From Favolaschia claudopus (taxonomy: Eukaryota > Basidiomycota > Agaricomycetes > Agaricales > Mycenaceae), in assembly GCA_037176885.1 (NCBI GenBank), contig JAWWNJ010000033.1, forward strand, positions 1 through 64,000: a stretch of DNA of 64,000 nucleotides. Reading direction: 5' to 3'. The notes under the pieces were generated by a model. The model ran no database searches, was not told the origin of the DNA, and saw only the letters and a list, made by a program, of their open reading frames with translations. This document shows positions 34,668 to 46,548 of this stretch, in pieces; position 1 is the stretch's first letter, and every line of letters begins with the position of its first letter. The position numbers and the translations under genes were made by a program.

Positions 34668-35558
34668 GAGAAAGCAAAGGAATACTTAAGTAATATTAAT
34701 GTCTGAGTGTGGGCGAAGGAAGATAGACGCGTCAAGTCACAGATCATTTCTGACTTGACGCGTCGCGTTGACAACGTAGCGACTTCAAGCTTTTGAAGCC
34801 TTGCAGAAACTGAATTGCGAGGACAAGTCTGGACTCTGGAATGCATTTATTCGCAATTGTATCTACTGAATTGGAGTTCCCGACTGCATCGGGAGGGCGG
34901 GACTGACTTGAGCAAGTCGTCTGGCAGCGTGTGATGCATATTTGATGCCCGAGATCCGAGGCCACGTGCCTGGCACCAGCGTTGGGGGGATAGCGTTTAG
35001 TCAGTCCGGACATCATCAGATAGCTCAACATGTTGGGTAAAGACTATATCGATCAACACTTCTGGGCAAGATATCTACTTGTATAGGTACAGTACATACT
35101 GCAAGATGGATATTTTTGGTGGCCGGTACCGGACAAAATAGTGGTTTGCATCTGTTTCCTCGCCGATCATCACGTTTCCCCATCATTCCGCACGATTCCT
35201 TCCCATTCCTCGTCGATCCTCAGCTTTCCTCACAAATCCCTACAAATCATCGCTGGTCCTGAGGATTTCCCAATGAATTCTGTATTTCCACGTTTTAGCA
35301 TTCAACTTTGCATCCTCAGCATTCCTAAGGAATCCGGCCCATTCCTGCTTTTTCTTGAACTCTGTTTGAAGTTGACATTCTGACTCGTTTTGAATTTGAA
35401 CTTGCATTCATTGCGATTCCTCATCATTCCCAGCTAATCGAGATCAGCACCCGTGTCGTCATCTTGGTGTTTTTACACGGTTTCCAGCTCCCAATCCTCT
35501 TTCTTCCTGACTGTCTTGTGCGCATTCTGCCGGATCTCTAGTAGCTCTACTGGCTCGT
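34668..35558. other. no gene; palindrome, inverted-repeat arm, CATTCC-rich leader
   Basis: A perfect 14-bp inverted repeat GACGCGTCAAGTCA / TGACTTGACGCGTC occupies 34726-34764. The right arm of the 33137/34985 inverted repeat follows. From 35150 to 35440 the sequence is rich in CATTCC/GATTCC words leading into the integrase-core gene; this may be promoter or subterminal element sequence. Confidence 0.4.
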
Positions 35559-37358
35559 ATGAACACTGACCAACAACTGAGCAACCTACGAGACGCCTAT
35601 CACGCTCTTCACAACGATGTTCTCTCAGCTCTGCGCACTATGGTTGGAGATCCACCGAGCTTGAATGCTGTTCGAGACAGGGCACTGGCGTTAGCTTCGG
35701 CGGCAGAGATGGTAAGAATGGCACCAATGCAATTCGCTTTGAATGCTAATAGCGTCCATTAGCATCGAGCTGTTTTCCCCCCAGACGAGTATGCTACTCT
35801 TCAAACATCTATCACCGACATGGTCACAGCTCTTGATCCTGCTTACCACGACTCGACGGACCCACCTGATGCTGCCCCTCTGACTGTCGTTCATCGTGTT
35901 CGTACTGGGCGACGAGGCCGGCCGCGCGTTGAGATTGATCCCCAATTTTTGAGCGCCGCCCTTGATCTTCGTGGTCCGACCGGAATTGCTCCTGAAATTG
36001 GTGTTTCAGCTCGCACTGTTCGCCGTGCTGCTCTTCGAGCTGGACTAGTTCAACCCGGCGCTCCTGTGTTTCAATCACGAACAAACTCCAACGGCGAACT
36101 CGAAGTCGTTCATACCTCGACAGCACCGCCTGTCTCTGTTGTCTCAAACGAAGAGCTTGATCGACTTCTCTCGGAGACGCTGGAAGTTTTCCCTCAGTTT
36201 GGGCGTCGTATGATTCGCGGTCATTTGAAATCCCAAGGGTACCGCATCCCCCGGCATCGGATCACTGCCTCGTACTTGCGTGTACATGGTGCTCCCGCGA
36301 TCTTCGGTGATCGCCAGATCAGCCGCAAGAAATATCGCGTCCCTGGACCGATGTCACTTGCCCATCTTGACGGTCAACACGGTCGGTTCCTTTGTGAATT
36401 TTAATTTATTTAGCTGAACCTTGCATCCCAGGCCTCATTCGCTACAAGATTGTCATTCACTGCATCATTGACGGGTATTCCAGGTTCGTGCTCGGCATTC
36501 GCGTGCACAACAACAACCGTGGCGCAAGCGTTCTACGTCTCCTGCTCGATGTGATTGCTCTCCATGGTTGTCCCAGCCGTATGCGAGGCGATCACGGTGT
36601 TGAAAACATCGAGGTTGCGGCATATATGGAACGGGTCAAAGGATCTGGTCGAGGCTCCTTCATCTGGGGAAGGTAAGTTGAATTTCTGTGCGCACAATTT
36701 TCACTCAGCTCTTTGTTCCAGGAGTGTTCACAACACCCGCATCGAACGCCTATGGTACAATGTCACCCATGGCTTCGGCAAGAAATGGAAAGTTTTCTTT
36801 CTTGATTTGGAAACTAACCACGGCCTCAACCCCACGCGCCCGGGCCATATATGGCTCCTTCATCATCTATTCCTTGCGTCGATCAATCGCGATGCTCTGG
36901 ACCGGTGTGAAGCCTGGAATTCGCATCAGCTTACGGTACGCCGCCAACGTGAACGCAGTCCACGCGATCTATTCACGTTCGGGATGTTGCGGGAGGGTCC
37001 ACGGGGGATATCTTCCTTCTTGGCGGCTGAGGACGAGGAAATTGAAGATATCAATGAGTACGGGATCGACTGGGAGGCGAATGCGGAGCCGGAGTTAATG
37101 GCTCATTTGTTCGAGAACAATCCAGACGAGCGCACCAACAACACTGACCCTTTTGCGTCGTCCAGCACCCCCGCGAACCTCTCGGAAGTTTTGTGCGAGC
37201 CCCCTGGATGTCCTTTTACTCCTAGACAGCTTCAGCTGCTTGACCTGCGATTAGATGCGTCAGTCGATCTGTTCTCGAGAAACATGAACGTTCGGCGATT
37301 GGTTTGGGTTCGTGCATTGCAGATTGCTCAGGAGATACAACAGGGAAGCGTACAGTAG
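35559..37358 (+). CDS. integrase-core (DDE) transposase-like protein, 549 aa
   Basis: Four exons join exactly: 35559-35711, 35763-36381, 36432-36672, 36722-37358, with introns of 51, 50 and 49 bp. The protein has an N-terminal helical part, then RRGRPRVEIDPQFLSAAL and a helix-turn-helix-like stretch (GIAPEIGVSARTVRRAALRA). The DDE core shows Asp 1 in HLDGQHG (split by intron 2), IDGYSRFVLGIRVHNNN, Asp 2 in MRGDHGVENIEV, and Glu in SVHNTRIERLW. A C-terminal region follows (LHHLFLASINRDALDRCEAW; ERSPRDLFTFGML; YGIDWEANAEPELMAHLFEN). This arrangement matches an integrase-core family that I recall as widespread in mushrooms and some animals. No stop or frameshift is seen, so it may be active or domesticated. 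I could not find flanking terminal repeats or a target duplication. Confidence 0.8.
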
Positions 37359-37651
37359 GTATTAGATGAAACAGTCGAATAGAATATACAGGCTATCGGA
37401 TCGAGTCGATAAGCGTCCGCATCTCAACGAAGCAGAAGCGTAGAATATTGGTGTTCAATCGTAATTATAGAGTTAACAGAATAACTCATAATTCAACACT
37501 GCACAACGACTGGCAAATCCGAAATGTTCTGTTATATTAAACGACTCGAGACTCCTCCAATACTCGACTTCTGTTCATGACCTCAACTCAATTCGAGTAC
37601 AATCCCTGATCAACTTGATCTGTCTTTCCAATTATTTCGAACCGATTTCTT
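37359..37651. other. intergenic, nothing recognised
   Basis: AT-rich spacer between the convergent integrase-core and cytochrome b5-like genes; presumably holds both 3' ends. Confidence 0.4.
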
Positions 37652-38106
37652 TCAAGCACTCATCAGAACACGTTGAACAAAATCATTGATAAAGGCAACA
37701 CACTTGAAAATAGTGAACCAGCGCTCCAAATTTTCTTTCTCTCTTTCGGTCAGTCCTGATTCCCCGCCGACCCGAGCATCTACTTCAGAAACGCTCCCTT
37801 TTGCTAATGCGTATGTAATATCATTCTTGGGGTAAAATTCAAACAATCCCCTTGGACTGAAGGCCTCTTTCATGCCGGTAACATCAAAAACAAGTCCTAT
37901 AGAATGTCATCAATCTTGGGGCTCATGAATGTTGGAAGGTATTGAGGTGTACCTTTCAGAATAACAAGGATCCGGGCACCAGACTCGTATTCATCATCTG
38001 CTGTTAGGTCAGCGAGCGTCATTGTGGGGAGCCTCATTATGTCGAGATCTTGGTTGACAGGATTGGGAGGAATCAACAGTGGGAGGTTCCCATCTGCTAG
38101 AGGCAT
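37652..38106 (-). CDS. cytochrome b5-like / MAPR-type protein, 132 aa
   Basis: Two exons (38106-37953 and 37896-37652) join cleanly across a 56-bp intron (37897-37952; GTACAC donor, CTATAG acceptor). The protein reads MTLADLTADDEYESGARILV, then ILKGLVFDVTGMKEAFSPRG, LFEFYPKNDITYALAKGS, and ends SGLTEREKENLERWFTIFKC. This follows the order of the membrane-associated progesterone receptor (MAPR) cytochrome b5-like fold: a strand pair, the VFDVT motif, the P-G-x-Y/F block, a helix with ALA, then the LT-x-x-E helix. Known members bind haem through a Tyr in the block; here the equivalent reads PRGLFEF, so that Tyr appears to be Phe. There is no transmembrane segment. It is divergent from the 38285 gene, with only about 180 bp between starts. 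Confidence 0.7.
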
Positions 38107-38284
38107 GACGATCTAGAGGAGGAGGAGAGATAATTGGGAGACGACGCCGAAATCAGATAAGTATTTATGTACCTCGGACCCGGGCGCCGGATAGCCGGTG
38201 ACACACCGTCACGTGAAGTTGATCTTCTTGGTTTCTCCCACCACCTTCTCGACGTTCTCCTCTCCGTCTCTGCCTTCCCTCACT
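38107..38284. promoter_or_regulatory. short bidirectional intergenic region
   Basis: Only 178 bp separate the divergent starts at 38106 (-) and 38285 (+). It contains purine-rich GAGGAGGAGAG on one side and a pyrimidine-rich CTTCTCGACGTTCTCC just before the + start. A shared promoter is inferred from spacing only. Confidence 0.4.
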
Positions 38285-39278
38285 ATGCCCGAAACCAGGG
38301 AATCTAAAGCGTCATTCTTGGCTGCTATGAAGCGTCTCAAAGAGCTCCTTGAGGCCGGTATTAAGCTCCAACTGCTCGGCATCGACATCGACGCGACTGA
38401 AGCCGAAGAGACCAAGTTTCCCAAAGACCATCCTGCTTCCCTCGGTTTGCCTTATCAAATTGACTCCACCTCCACGGTCAAGCGTGGCACAAACTTGTCT
38501 CAGGGGCCTGTTTACCCTCCGATGTGGCACACAACCAAGGCTGCCGGACCTGCCGATCCGGACCCGCTTACCACTCTCGAACTGAAGGATCTATCATACA
38601 CATACCGGTCGTTGATCCTGGATCTTGGAGCTCTTCACCTCAGTGTAACTATAGTTGTTTCTCTGTCGCCCTCTCAATCCTTATATTCTATAGATTCAAT
38701 GGCTCACCCATACCTCTGCTCTGTTCTGTTCGCGTTCGGACTATGAATCGACCATAAAGTTTGTACACAAAAAGGTATGTGATATTATATGCAACTCATT
38801 GATCCATTGCTGAAGTGGCCCAGGTTCGGCGAGCGCGGGTCGGCCTGGCGCTCGTGTTTGAAGACCAGGTTCTTGTATTTTTGAGCTCTGATCTTGTCTT
38901 TCAAGTGCGTTGTTTTCTCTCTAAATCTATTTGAACTGATTAAACACCCAGCCAAAATGGGCGAAGTCTCGCAGCGACTTGCCTCCTCCTCCTCCCGACT
39001 TCTACAGTCCCAAGTGGTCTTTTCTTGCGGATTTAGTGAAGTGGATCCGCAAGCGCGTCAACTGTGATAGGAGCGGCCTAGCATGCGAGGTAATGCGAGC
39101 AAACAACGAAACTTTCCCCGGGATTGGGGTGTACACCGTTGTCGAGTTGTTTTTCTTGGCTGGTGCGATACTGTTGAATTCTTTTTTTGTCGTCTTGCTC
39201 ACCGTGTCAACAGGTATCTCCATGCAACTGACTGAGGCGGAGGTATTCACCAATATTTCCACACAGCTGGTTTCCTAG
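38285..39278 (+). CDS. hypothetical protein, five exons, 265 aa
   Basis: The start MPETRESKASFLAAMKRLKE follows a pyrimidine-rich leader. Exons 38285-38644, 38694-38774, 38824-38904, 38952-39162 and 39214-39278 join in frame, with introns of 49, 49, 47 and 51 bp. The last intron has no stop and a length divisible by three, so retention would add 17 residues. The product contains LTTLELKDLSYTYRSLILDL, IQWLTHTSALFCSRSDYEST, VRRARVGLALVFEDQVLVFL and a Pro-rich DLPPPPPDFYSPKWSFLADL. No domain is recognised. The final exon overlaps the end of the reverse-strand pseudogene at 39247-42145, so the present 3' end may have been created by that insertion. Confidence 0.5.
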
Positions 39279-42145
39279 GTCCGCAGATCGGGCACACCAC
39301 CGGCACATTCGAACACGGGGAGCTCGACGTTGACTCTGCTGCCACTGCATATCGGAAGTCCATCTTCCGCTGACAGGTCGACCTCTCCCAATCAACCTGC
39401 GGTTTTCCGTTAGGTCTCCTGAGAAAGAAAGTGCACATCTGTGCAGGGCGCAGGCACAGCCCGCAATACTCGTGCTGTCGGTTGATATGTGGATCATAGA
39501 GTAAGTGAGCTCCGTTATGCTCCAGAATTCGCTGAGGGTGTGCGACATTGAGTGGCACGGGTGGATTGCATTTTTGACAACAGTTCGGTGGGTCCAGATC
39601 AACGCTCCGATCGTTCGTGTCGTGTTCACATAAGAGGCATGCCTTTCCTGATAGGTCAAGTCAGATGAGAACATCGTCAATATGCCAACGTGGTCAAGCT
39701 CACCCTCGATTCGATATGGGAACGATTTGGTACGAGATGTTGTTGGCAGGTGCTTGATATCTGCTGACTTGAGCCGCTCCAGGAGAGTACTTGCGAAGAC
39801 CATGAGATCGGGGCTTTCAAAAAGGTAGGTCGGCTTGGATCCTCGGACGGATACTGTCGGGTTGATTGGTTGGACCAGGCGGCCTGGAATGTCAAAGAAG
39901 ACGTTGTCCATGTCTCGGGACCATCGCCAGTCATACCTCTCCGTCGGGTCATCTTCCACCGTCGTCCGAACGAGACACATCATTTCAAAGGAAATTTTTG
40001 TTTCTCCGTCTGCCAACATATCAATGCTGATCTCCTGAACCTTTTCAGAACCCCAGGACATTCTGTTTATCGCCCCAATGCTCAGGAGCAGCCGCTCCTC
40101 GCAGCGAACCAATACGCAGATCGGGTTCTCGATGCAAGGCATGGTCCACCAAGGATGGGGGCTCCTTCGTCATAAATCCCTGTGTCTTCGTGGCACGGGA
40201 TGGATGCCACCCGTTTAGTGCGATCCGTAGAAGCGCGAGGAGCAATCAATCTCGCCATTGCCAAGCGAAGGGCTTTGGCTTTGGTAAGATTGCTGCCGTT
40301 CACGGTGAGGTGAGTCTCGAATCCTCCGCGAGGCTCCTCCACAGCCATTGCATCTTCAATGTCGTCTTCTCCTGCGTACGTCGGCTCCGACTGCAGAATC
40401 TCTTCTGACGCAGCTGCGGGATATTTGGCTTCTACGGTAAGAGCCGCATATGCCGCTTCAATGTCCTCCTCATCGTATGCCTCCAACAGCGGCTTTCCAC
40501 ACGGCGAAAATATATCGACGCCTTGCGCTGCCATGCGCTCAACACTTCGCGTGTCGCGGGGATGAAGTCTTCAATCAGTTCTCGGCCACGAATCCAGCAA
40601 GTGAGGAGGGTGACATTGCGAACGTCAACATCACCGCGCCAAGACGCATCAAATCGAGAGTCAAGCACCTCTCCCGCCTCTCTGATCGTGCGCAGTTTCA
40701 GACGACGAGGAGCTCAATCCCATTCTGGGTGAGCAGCCAAGATCACCGCAATTTCCGCAAGTCCTGATGCTCGATTCGCAAGCTGGAGAAGATCTACGTT
40801 GGAGTCCGGACCGATAGCGCTTCGCAGGAGACCGTAGAAAGTCTCCAAGCGATTGTGCCAGCAAAATGAGCCAGAAATTTCCCTTCTGGTATGTCGACCT
40901 TTGTCTTTGCCACACAGAAGTATGCATTCTTGATCATCATCATGATATTGACGTAGGTTTGCGCAGGCATGAAGTCCGTCCGAGCACTGTCGTGTGCATA
41001 CAAATCCATCAGCAGATGGGCAGCAGCACTGAGGTAAGTGAGCTGCGCGCTGAGGTCGAGGTCCACGTTGACATAAGGCATCATCAGATAATACCCTAAC
41101 CTCCCGAAGATTTGGAGCGCTTCACGGCCGCGCGAAAACGATGGCCTGGAATCGTGCGGAGGATCAGGAAGCTCCTAAATGGCCTCGAGAAGGGAGAATG
41201 CGGTGAGAACATCCTGTCTATCACGGGGATTGAGAAAGGCTCGAATTGTCTTGTCAAGGAATTCGTCGCGACGAAGGTGCTCTTTGATGAGACCTAGAGT
41301 AATACTGAAGCCACGAGTCTTGATGCCTGCATCACGCATTGTGAGGTTGCGCAGACACTTCAAGACATGTTTTGCATCCTTGTCCGGGGTAATGTCGTCT
41401 TCTCCTACAAGCAGGTTCATAAACTCAAGCCCCGAAAGCAGTGGATGGATTGGGGACTCGGGATTGAGTTCGCGGTTCATGAACTCCATCACCAACGCTT
41501 TCCCGCGTCGCCCCTCCCCGTCAGATGCAAAGCACACAGCGCGGTAGGTCCGTATTTCCCTGTTGCGACTTGTTTTTGATAGCTCTCTTCAAAGGATGCA
41601 AAATATTGACGGCATGCTCTGGGCCGCTCTCCCTCTTGCAATCCGCAGAGAAGAGAATCGGTCGAGCTGCGTAGAGCCGTGGATGCGGCGTCAATAGCCC
41701 CAGTGCCGCCACCGTCGCCTGTAACAAAAATCAAAGAAGAGGTATGAATGAGTACCCTCAAGCGGAACAAGAACACACCATACCTCGCGAGCTAGGTGAG
41801 CCTTTCCGTCCTTTATTCCTTTACACAAAACATTCAAATCGTCCTCTGTACCAAGCTCCAATGGCAGCTTGTGCCCATGCTGTCGGCAAACTCCCACCAC
41901 CATGTTGGTACGATCATCGACCTTCAATCGCAATCTCGTCGAGCATCACGGACAGGTGAACAATCGGACCTAAACTGTTCTTCTGAATCCACCGGGTAAG
42001 ACGCAAGAAATTAGTGGGGAGCTCTCCGCACTGGATAATAATATTTATGCTATCTGCTAGGCGTGAGCTTGCTATAACCTGATTGCGAGGGAACCAAGGG
42101 TACAGAGCAAAGAAAGTAGGCGAGGGGGAAACCCGAGAACAACTT
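39247..42145 (-). pseudogene. large multicopy agaricomycete protein of unknown function, decayed
   Basis: The order of motifs down the reverse strand is: PWFPRNQVIASSRLADSINI, CGELPTNFLRLTRWIQKN, VHLSVMLDEIAIEGR, VVGVCRQHGHKLPLELG, RLYAARPILFSADCKRESG, FASDGEGRRGKALV, HPLLSGLEFMNLLVGEDD, KHVLKCLRNLTMRDAGI, LSAAAHLLMDLYAHDSAR, YVNIMMMIKNAYFCVAKTK, RLETFYGLLRSAIGPDSN, SWRGDVDVRNVTLLTCW, VDIFSPCGKPLL, DIPGRLVQPINP and a C/H cluster ACLLCEHD..NCCQKC..ILEHNGAHLLYD..CGLCLRPAQMC..VVCPIC. I recall this series from long hypothetical proteins in mushrooms. Damage includes frameshifts near 41925, 41535, 40525 and 40140 and an in-frame TGA at 40714-40716 after AAHPEWD. Introns 41711-41775 (approximate) and 39648-39703 are still recognisable. 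The N-terminal third is missing; a T-tract and tRNA-like remnant sit at the break. Confidence 0.65.
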
Positions 42146-42300
42146 GACTTGGGGGAAACCGAGGAAGGAAAAAAAAAAAAAAAATGAGAAACAGCCAACG
42201 TAGAACCTATGGTGGGAGTTGAACGTTGAACCGAGGACCTCCACGAAACAATTGATGTACACAATCATCACTGACAACCGCCACCTCTAGCCCTGCATTA
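42146..42300 (-). ncRNA. possible SINE remnant (tRNA-like box B, T17 tract)
   Basis: On the reverse strand GAGGTCCTCGGTTCAACG is followed by TTCAACTCCCACC, resembling a tRNA T-arm with an internal duplication, and then within 40 bp by a run of 17 T. It sits where the reverse-strand pseudogene loses similarity, so it may mark an insertion. The A-box is poor; weak call. Confidence 0.25.
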
Positions 42301-42558
42301 CCATTTAATGGGCTTTCGGCATTTCCGCCACTCAGTCCTATTTATAACACTCACACCCAGCACCCAAAAAAGGAATTTTTCGACTCACCTTCACTTTCAA
42401 GTAGCCATAGATATGTATTTGAGTGGGTCTGGTCTAGGGAGTCGAAATACCTGCTGCCCCTTGGTGTCCAAGTACAGTATATGTAACTCCTATTGATTTA
42501 GCCAAACACCTGGAATACCTGTGCCAAATATGGCAAGTGCAATGTGTTGCCTGTATTA
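42301..42558. other. no supportable gene
   Basis: Short AT-rich spacer before the MITE; nothing recognised. Confidence 0.35.
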
Positions 42559-43011
42559 GAGAGTTTGCGGTGAGCCGCCAGAAGCCACCTGGCGGCTCTA
42601 ATGGCATTGCGGATTGGAGCGGCTATGCTGTCTGGCGGCTCGTTTTGGCGGCTGGGTAAGACTGGTTCAAATTTGATTTTGCGAGTCTATTCTTAGTACT
42701 TAGTCATCTATATCTTGAGCCATACACACACTGAGAAAATTGGACCCGAAAATCTGACGCTAACGCGCATTCGAGCCGAAGACTTCGGTTGACGCTGGAA
42801 ATTGCTTCAATTCAAAACAATTATGCACGTTTGGACAACGAACTCTCATTGGCTGAAGGTATAGTCAAGTATGCAAGGTACACAACCACTACCCAACCGC
42901 TAAGGATCGCGCGCGACGAGCCGCTGAACGAGCCGCCACATGACGTAGCCGCTCCAATCCGCATGCCGTTAGAGCCGCCAGGTGGCTTCTGGCGGCTCAC
43001 CGCAAACTCTC
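42559..43011. mobile_element. 453-bp MITE (GAGAGTTTGCGG family), copy 2
   Basis: Almost identical to 33343-33792, differing by a few single-base insertions. TA borders are 42557-42558 and 43012-43013; the empty site would read TATTATTA. The near identity indicates recent common origin. Confidence 0.85.
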
Positions 43012-43369
43012 TATTATGGTTGCGGACCGAACTTCGTGACAAGTCGCAGTCCCAATTTGGTAATTGATACTGTCACGTCAGTTTTCATTGAGACATCTTG
43101 GGATTGTGTAAATAGCATTGCAAGAAGGTAATCTACAAACGTACTGGAGCAAAACTTTGAAAAATCGGTTTTCCGCCAATTTTGCGCTTTTGATTGCGGA
43201 TCACTCGGACCGGTGGCTGTGCAGCAGCATCAATGTCGCCTGGCCATTGCCGATTTCTTGGTTAGGATATTTCACTTTCACTGTGGGGTCCGGAAGAAGG
43301 AGTCCGGGGTTGCAGAGGCAGAATGGCAGAGAAAGACTTGATTACCTGCCTCAAACTCGCGAGTTTAGT

Positions 43370-46300
43370 CTGTACTATTTCGACCGTAGATTCAAGTCAC
43401 AGGTCACAGAGTATGGCAACACGGAGTGGACAGCTTGGTTTAGGCGAGACGGCACTGCGGCATTTGTGATTGGCGTGATGGATTGACATTTTGGAAATGT
43501 CAGGACCCCGGAGACATCCCTCTCTCTAAACTTCAGGCTGTAATGTAGAAAATGCACCGGCCACTACCGGCGCTTGATTCCTGAATACCGAGACGGAAAG
43601 TAGATGAATATATATACCGTTACATGAGCTCAATTTTGTCCGCTCATGCATATGCAGATCAGCATCTCGGTCACCAATCTAAAATATTATAGTTCTATCC
43701 AAGGTTGTATCCTACCCCTGCATCATTCTCACATATTATAGCTAGGTCGAGAACAAGTAGTATGCACACCAAGCCAAAAATTCTACAACCAGCTCGTTGC
43801 ATGCGTGAAACAAGCGACAATCTAATTTGAATTAAATTTAGACGCGAGAGTTGAGATAGTGGCAGTTTGGGAGTCTGTAGGGAGTATCCTGTAACCCGCA
43901 GTTGATCCACCCATGTTCAAAAGTATGTAAGATGAATCCGATGAGGAATTTCGAGGAATTGGAATGTATATCGACGAACACACTGGCAAGCACTTGTTGA
44001 AGTCACCTAGCTCATTCGGAGTCGTCGTTTCGCGGTCCCGGGCACCGTGTTCTTGCTTAGTTTCTGTCCCTTCTAGTGGTGAGGTACTTGTATGCTCTAG
44101 CATTGTTTGAAAGCATGTTTTCCGTTGAACTAGATCTTTTACCTGCCTGGTTCGGCGATCTTCAAGTTGAGCTCTGCAACTGCACACGGAAAACACTAGC
44201 TGCAGCGCTGTCAAACATCTGCTTGCTGCTTTTCTCGGGGTTCGTTTTACCCCTTCTATTCTTTGTACTCCGGCTCTTCTCCCTCAGCTCATTCAGCCCG
44301 CCAAACATTGTGACACAACTATACGGTACACATTGAAATCACCTAAATTCCATATACCCACCTCTCTATTTTATTGTCTCAATATCAGCTAAATATCTCT
44401 CCCTTCTCCCTCTCATACTTTCAATAAACAGGGTTCACTAACCGCACCGGCGCGGACAAGTTGAACCGTGGGAATATCTTATGATTGCATCATTTGGGCG
44501 TCAGATCAATTTTCGAATAGTCGTTGCTGGCCCACGCGTCTCGGAGCGAGTCCATTAAATGCTCGAACCTCATTGAAATGGCGTAAATTACCTCTAGGCT
44601 AATTTTCAACCAATTCCGGGCCTAGCAGACGCTCGCAAAGCAATTGCTTTATCACTTTTAGATGTGCACTCATCTGAACCATCTTCAATTCGAGGCGAAG
44701 AATAATATTCTATGTGTTACTATGACCATGTGATTGAGCATTTCACTCTTTATAAAATAACGTGTGTCCGAGGCCTTTTCAAACTCCGCCGGCGATCTCC
44801 GTGCACTTGACCAACTCAACTTGACTCCGTCTACGTTTCCGACTTCATTGACTCCATTCTCGACTCAGATACTTCCGACGACACGTTGAATCTACGTGTA
44901 CCAGAATACATCTGGCTGGGCTATGCAAGCCGGATGGCCCGACACCTCCTTCTAATTTATCTCGTACCACAAGCCGAAGATGCAAGTGCTATCGGTTGAT
45001 CATCCCAAACATCTTCATCTGTGCCAGAATTTGAAAAGCCAAATCAAACACCATTCCCAGTATTCGCAAATTTCGTTGGAGAGAAGACTTCATTCCCTTC
45101 GAACTAACGTTTCGACATTGAGAATTTGGGCATGAACTGGTCAGAAACTCGAGTTGAGGAGCAGTGCTCAGCGCGCATCATTCCTTGAACAGATTTTTGC
45201 GGTGCCATCCAGCCGCAAAATCCAACTTGACGTTTCAAAAATTACCCTCGGGGAGAAATTTAAAAATTAGTTCAGATCACTGAGGCAGGAACACTACGTG
45301 AAAAAATGTGGGGACAGCAGGGCAAATGGGCCAAGTAAATGAGGGAGGAGCTTTCCGGATTCCGCATTAAAATGTCCATATGGAAGCAATTGGCGCGGCT
45401 ATCCTTTCAACTCCGAGTTTCTTCGTCCGACACGGTGTTTATGCCATATAAGAGGTGGTGAGCATCTTATCGGGCTTCCAATAATTTTGTGACAAAAAAT
45501 TACCGGAACTCAAGAATGTATTGATTATGGGGCATTAAAACTGAGTTCTTAGAAGTACCAGCAGTAATCCCACATCGCCATTTTGGCGTTGGAGTTCATG
45601 AAGCACCCAAAAACTTATATTCGACAAATTGGGGTTAGGAATTGTCAGAGGGAAGTCAGAGACACGACCACAATCGAAATCATTTATACTGGACTAGCAT
45701 TTCACGGGAACTCCATTAGAGAATCAAACTTTTACAGCTGGACTTGATAAATTCGGGTCAAACCCTCTGCAACGCAACTTTCCGCTTGCGGAGACAAACC
45801 TTCAAAGTATTCATTGTCATTGTCAATCATTGACAGTGTTTGAAGTTGAACTGGTCACTGAGGCCCGAGGGCCGCAAAATCTGTACAGCCGTCACAGAAC
45901 ATGAACTCAGGTCAAAGAACAATTCAAACTGACCTGTTTTGTATTCGAATGGAACGGGATGAACACACATTTTGATTTTGTGAGAAGATTCCGTCGTGAG
46001 ACTGTATTAGAGCGGGGGAGAGTTATTCATATTCTGTCATCTTCGAACTGAGTATAACTTGAAGTAGTAGGAGGTTGGATTCAATGCAAGGATCTTGCGT
46101 GGGAGTTCAAGAGTTCATGGGCAATATGCTCCAATATTGAGCATTACAATTATCTCTTGCGTGGAATCTACTGCGTGCGGACGCGTAGCCTGGATTTATG
46201 CATTCAAAATTGAACATTGGATACGCACATGGTGACTTGAGAAGTAGGTTTCGGGGTCCTGGCATCCAAAACGGTCAGCCGATCATGTAGATCAGCTCGG

Positions 46301-46546
46301 CAACTGTGCCAGACGGGCTAACCGAAGCTGTCCAGTCCGTGTTGCTATAACAGAGGGACCTGAATTGAATCTATTTGATTCTCATAACATGTCACAGCGC
46401 GTTTTGGGGCCGTTTTCCCATCAAATTGATCGGCAAAACGCAAAAAATCGCGCTAAAAGGCAATTTGATCACTGATGAATGATGGCAAAAGTGAAGATGA
46501 GGTGTCACACCTCAAACCCATTGAATCTACGGTCGAAATAGTACAG
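43370..46546. mobile_element. possible 3.2-kb element with 26-bp identical ends, no ORF
   Basis: CTGTACTATTTCGACCGTAG at 43370 and its complement ending at 46546 are identical over 26 bases. TA follows on the right (46547-46548); on the left the border reads TAGT. The same terminal family bounds the 152-bp MITE at 47286-47437. The interior lacks any long frame (44337-46657 has none over 60 codons), so if this is one element it is non-autonomous and unusually long. The alternative is two unrelated solo ends. Confidence 0.4.
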
Positions 46547-46548
46547 TA

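Noticed and set aside
39207..40142. 311-codon reverse frame as one intact gene
   Set aside because: Only its first half matches the family; the second half reads through an intron into the wrong frame, and the true C/H cluster is in another frame after splicing at 39648-39703.
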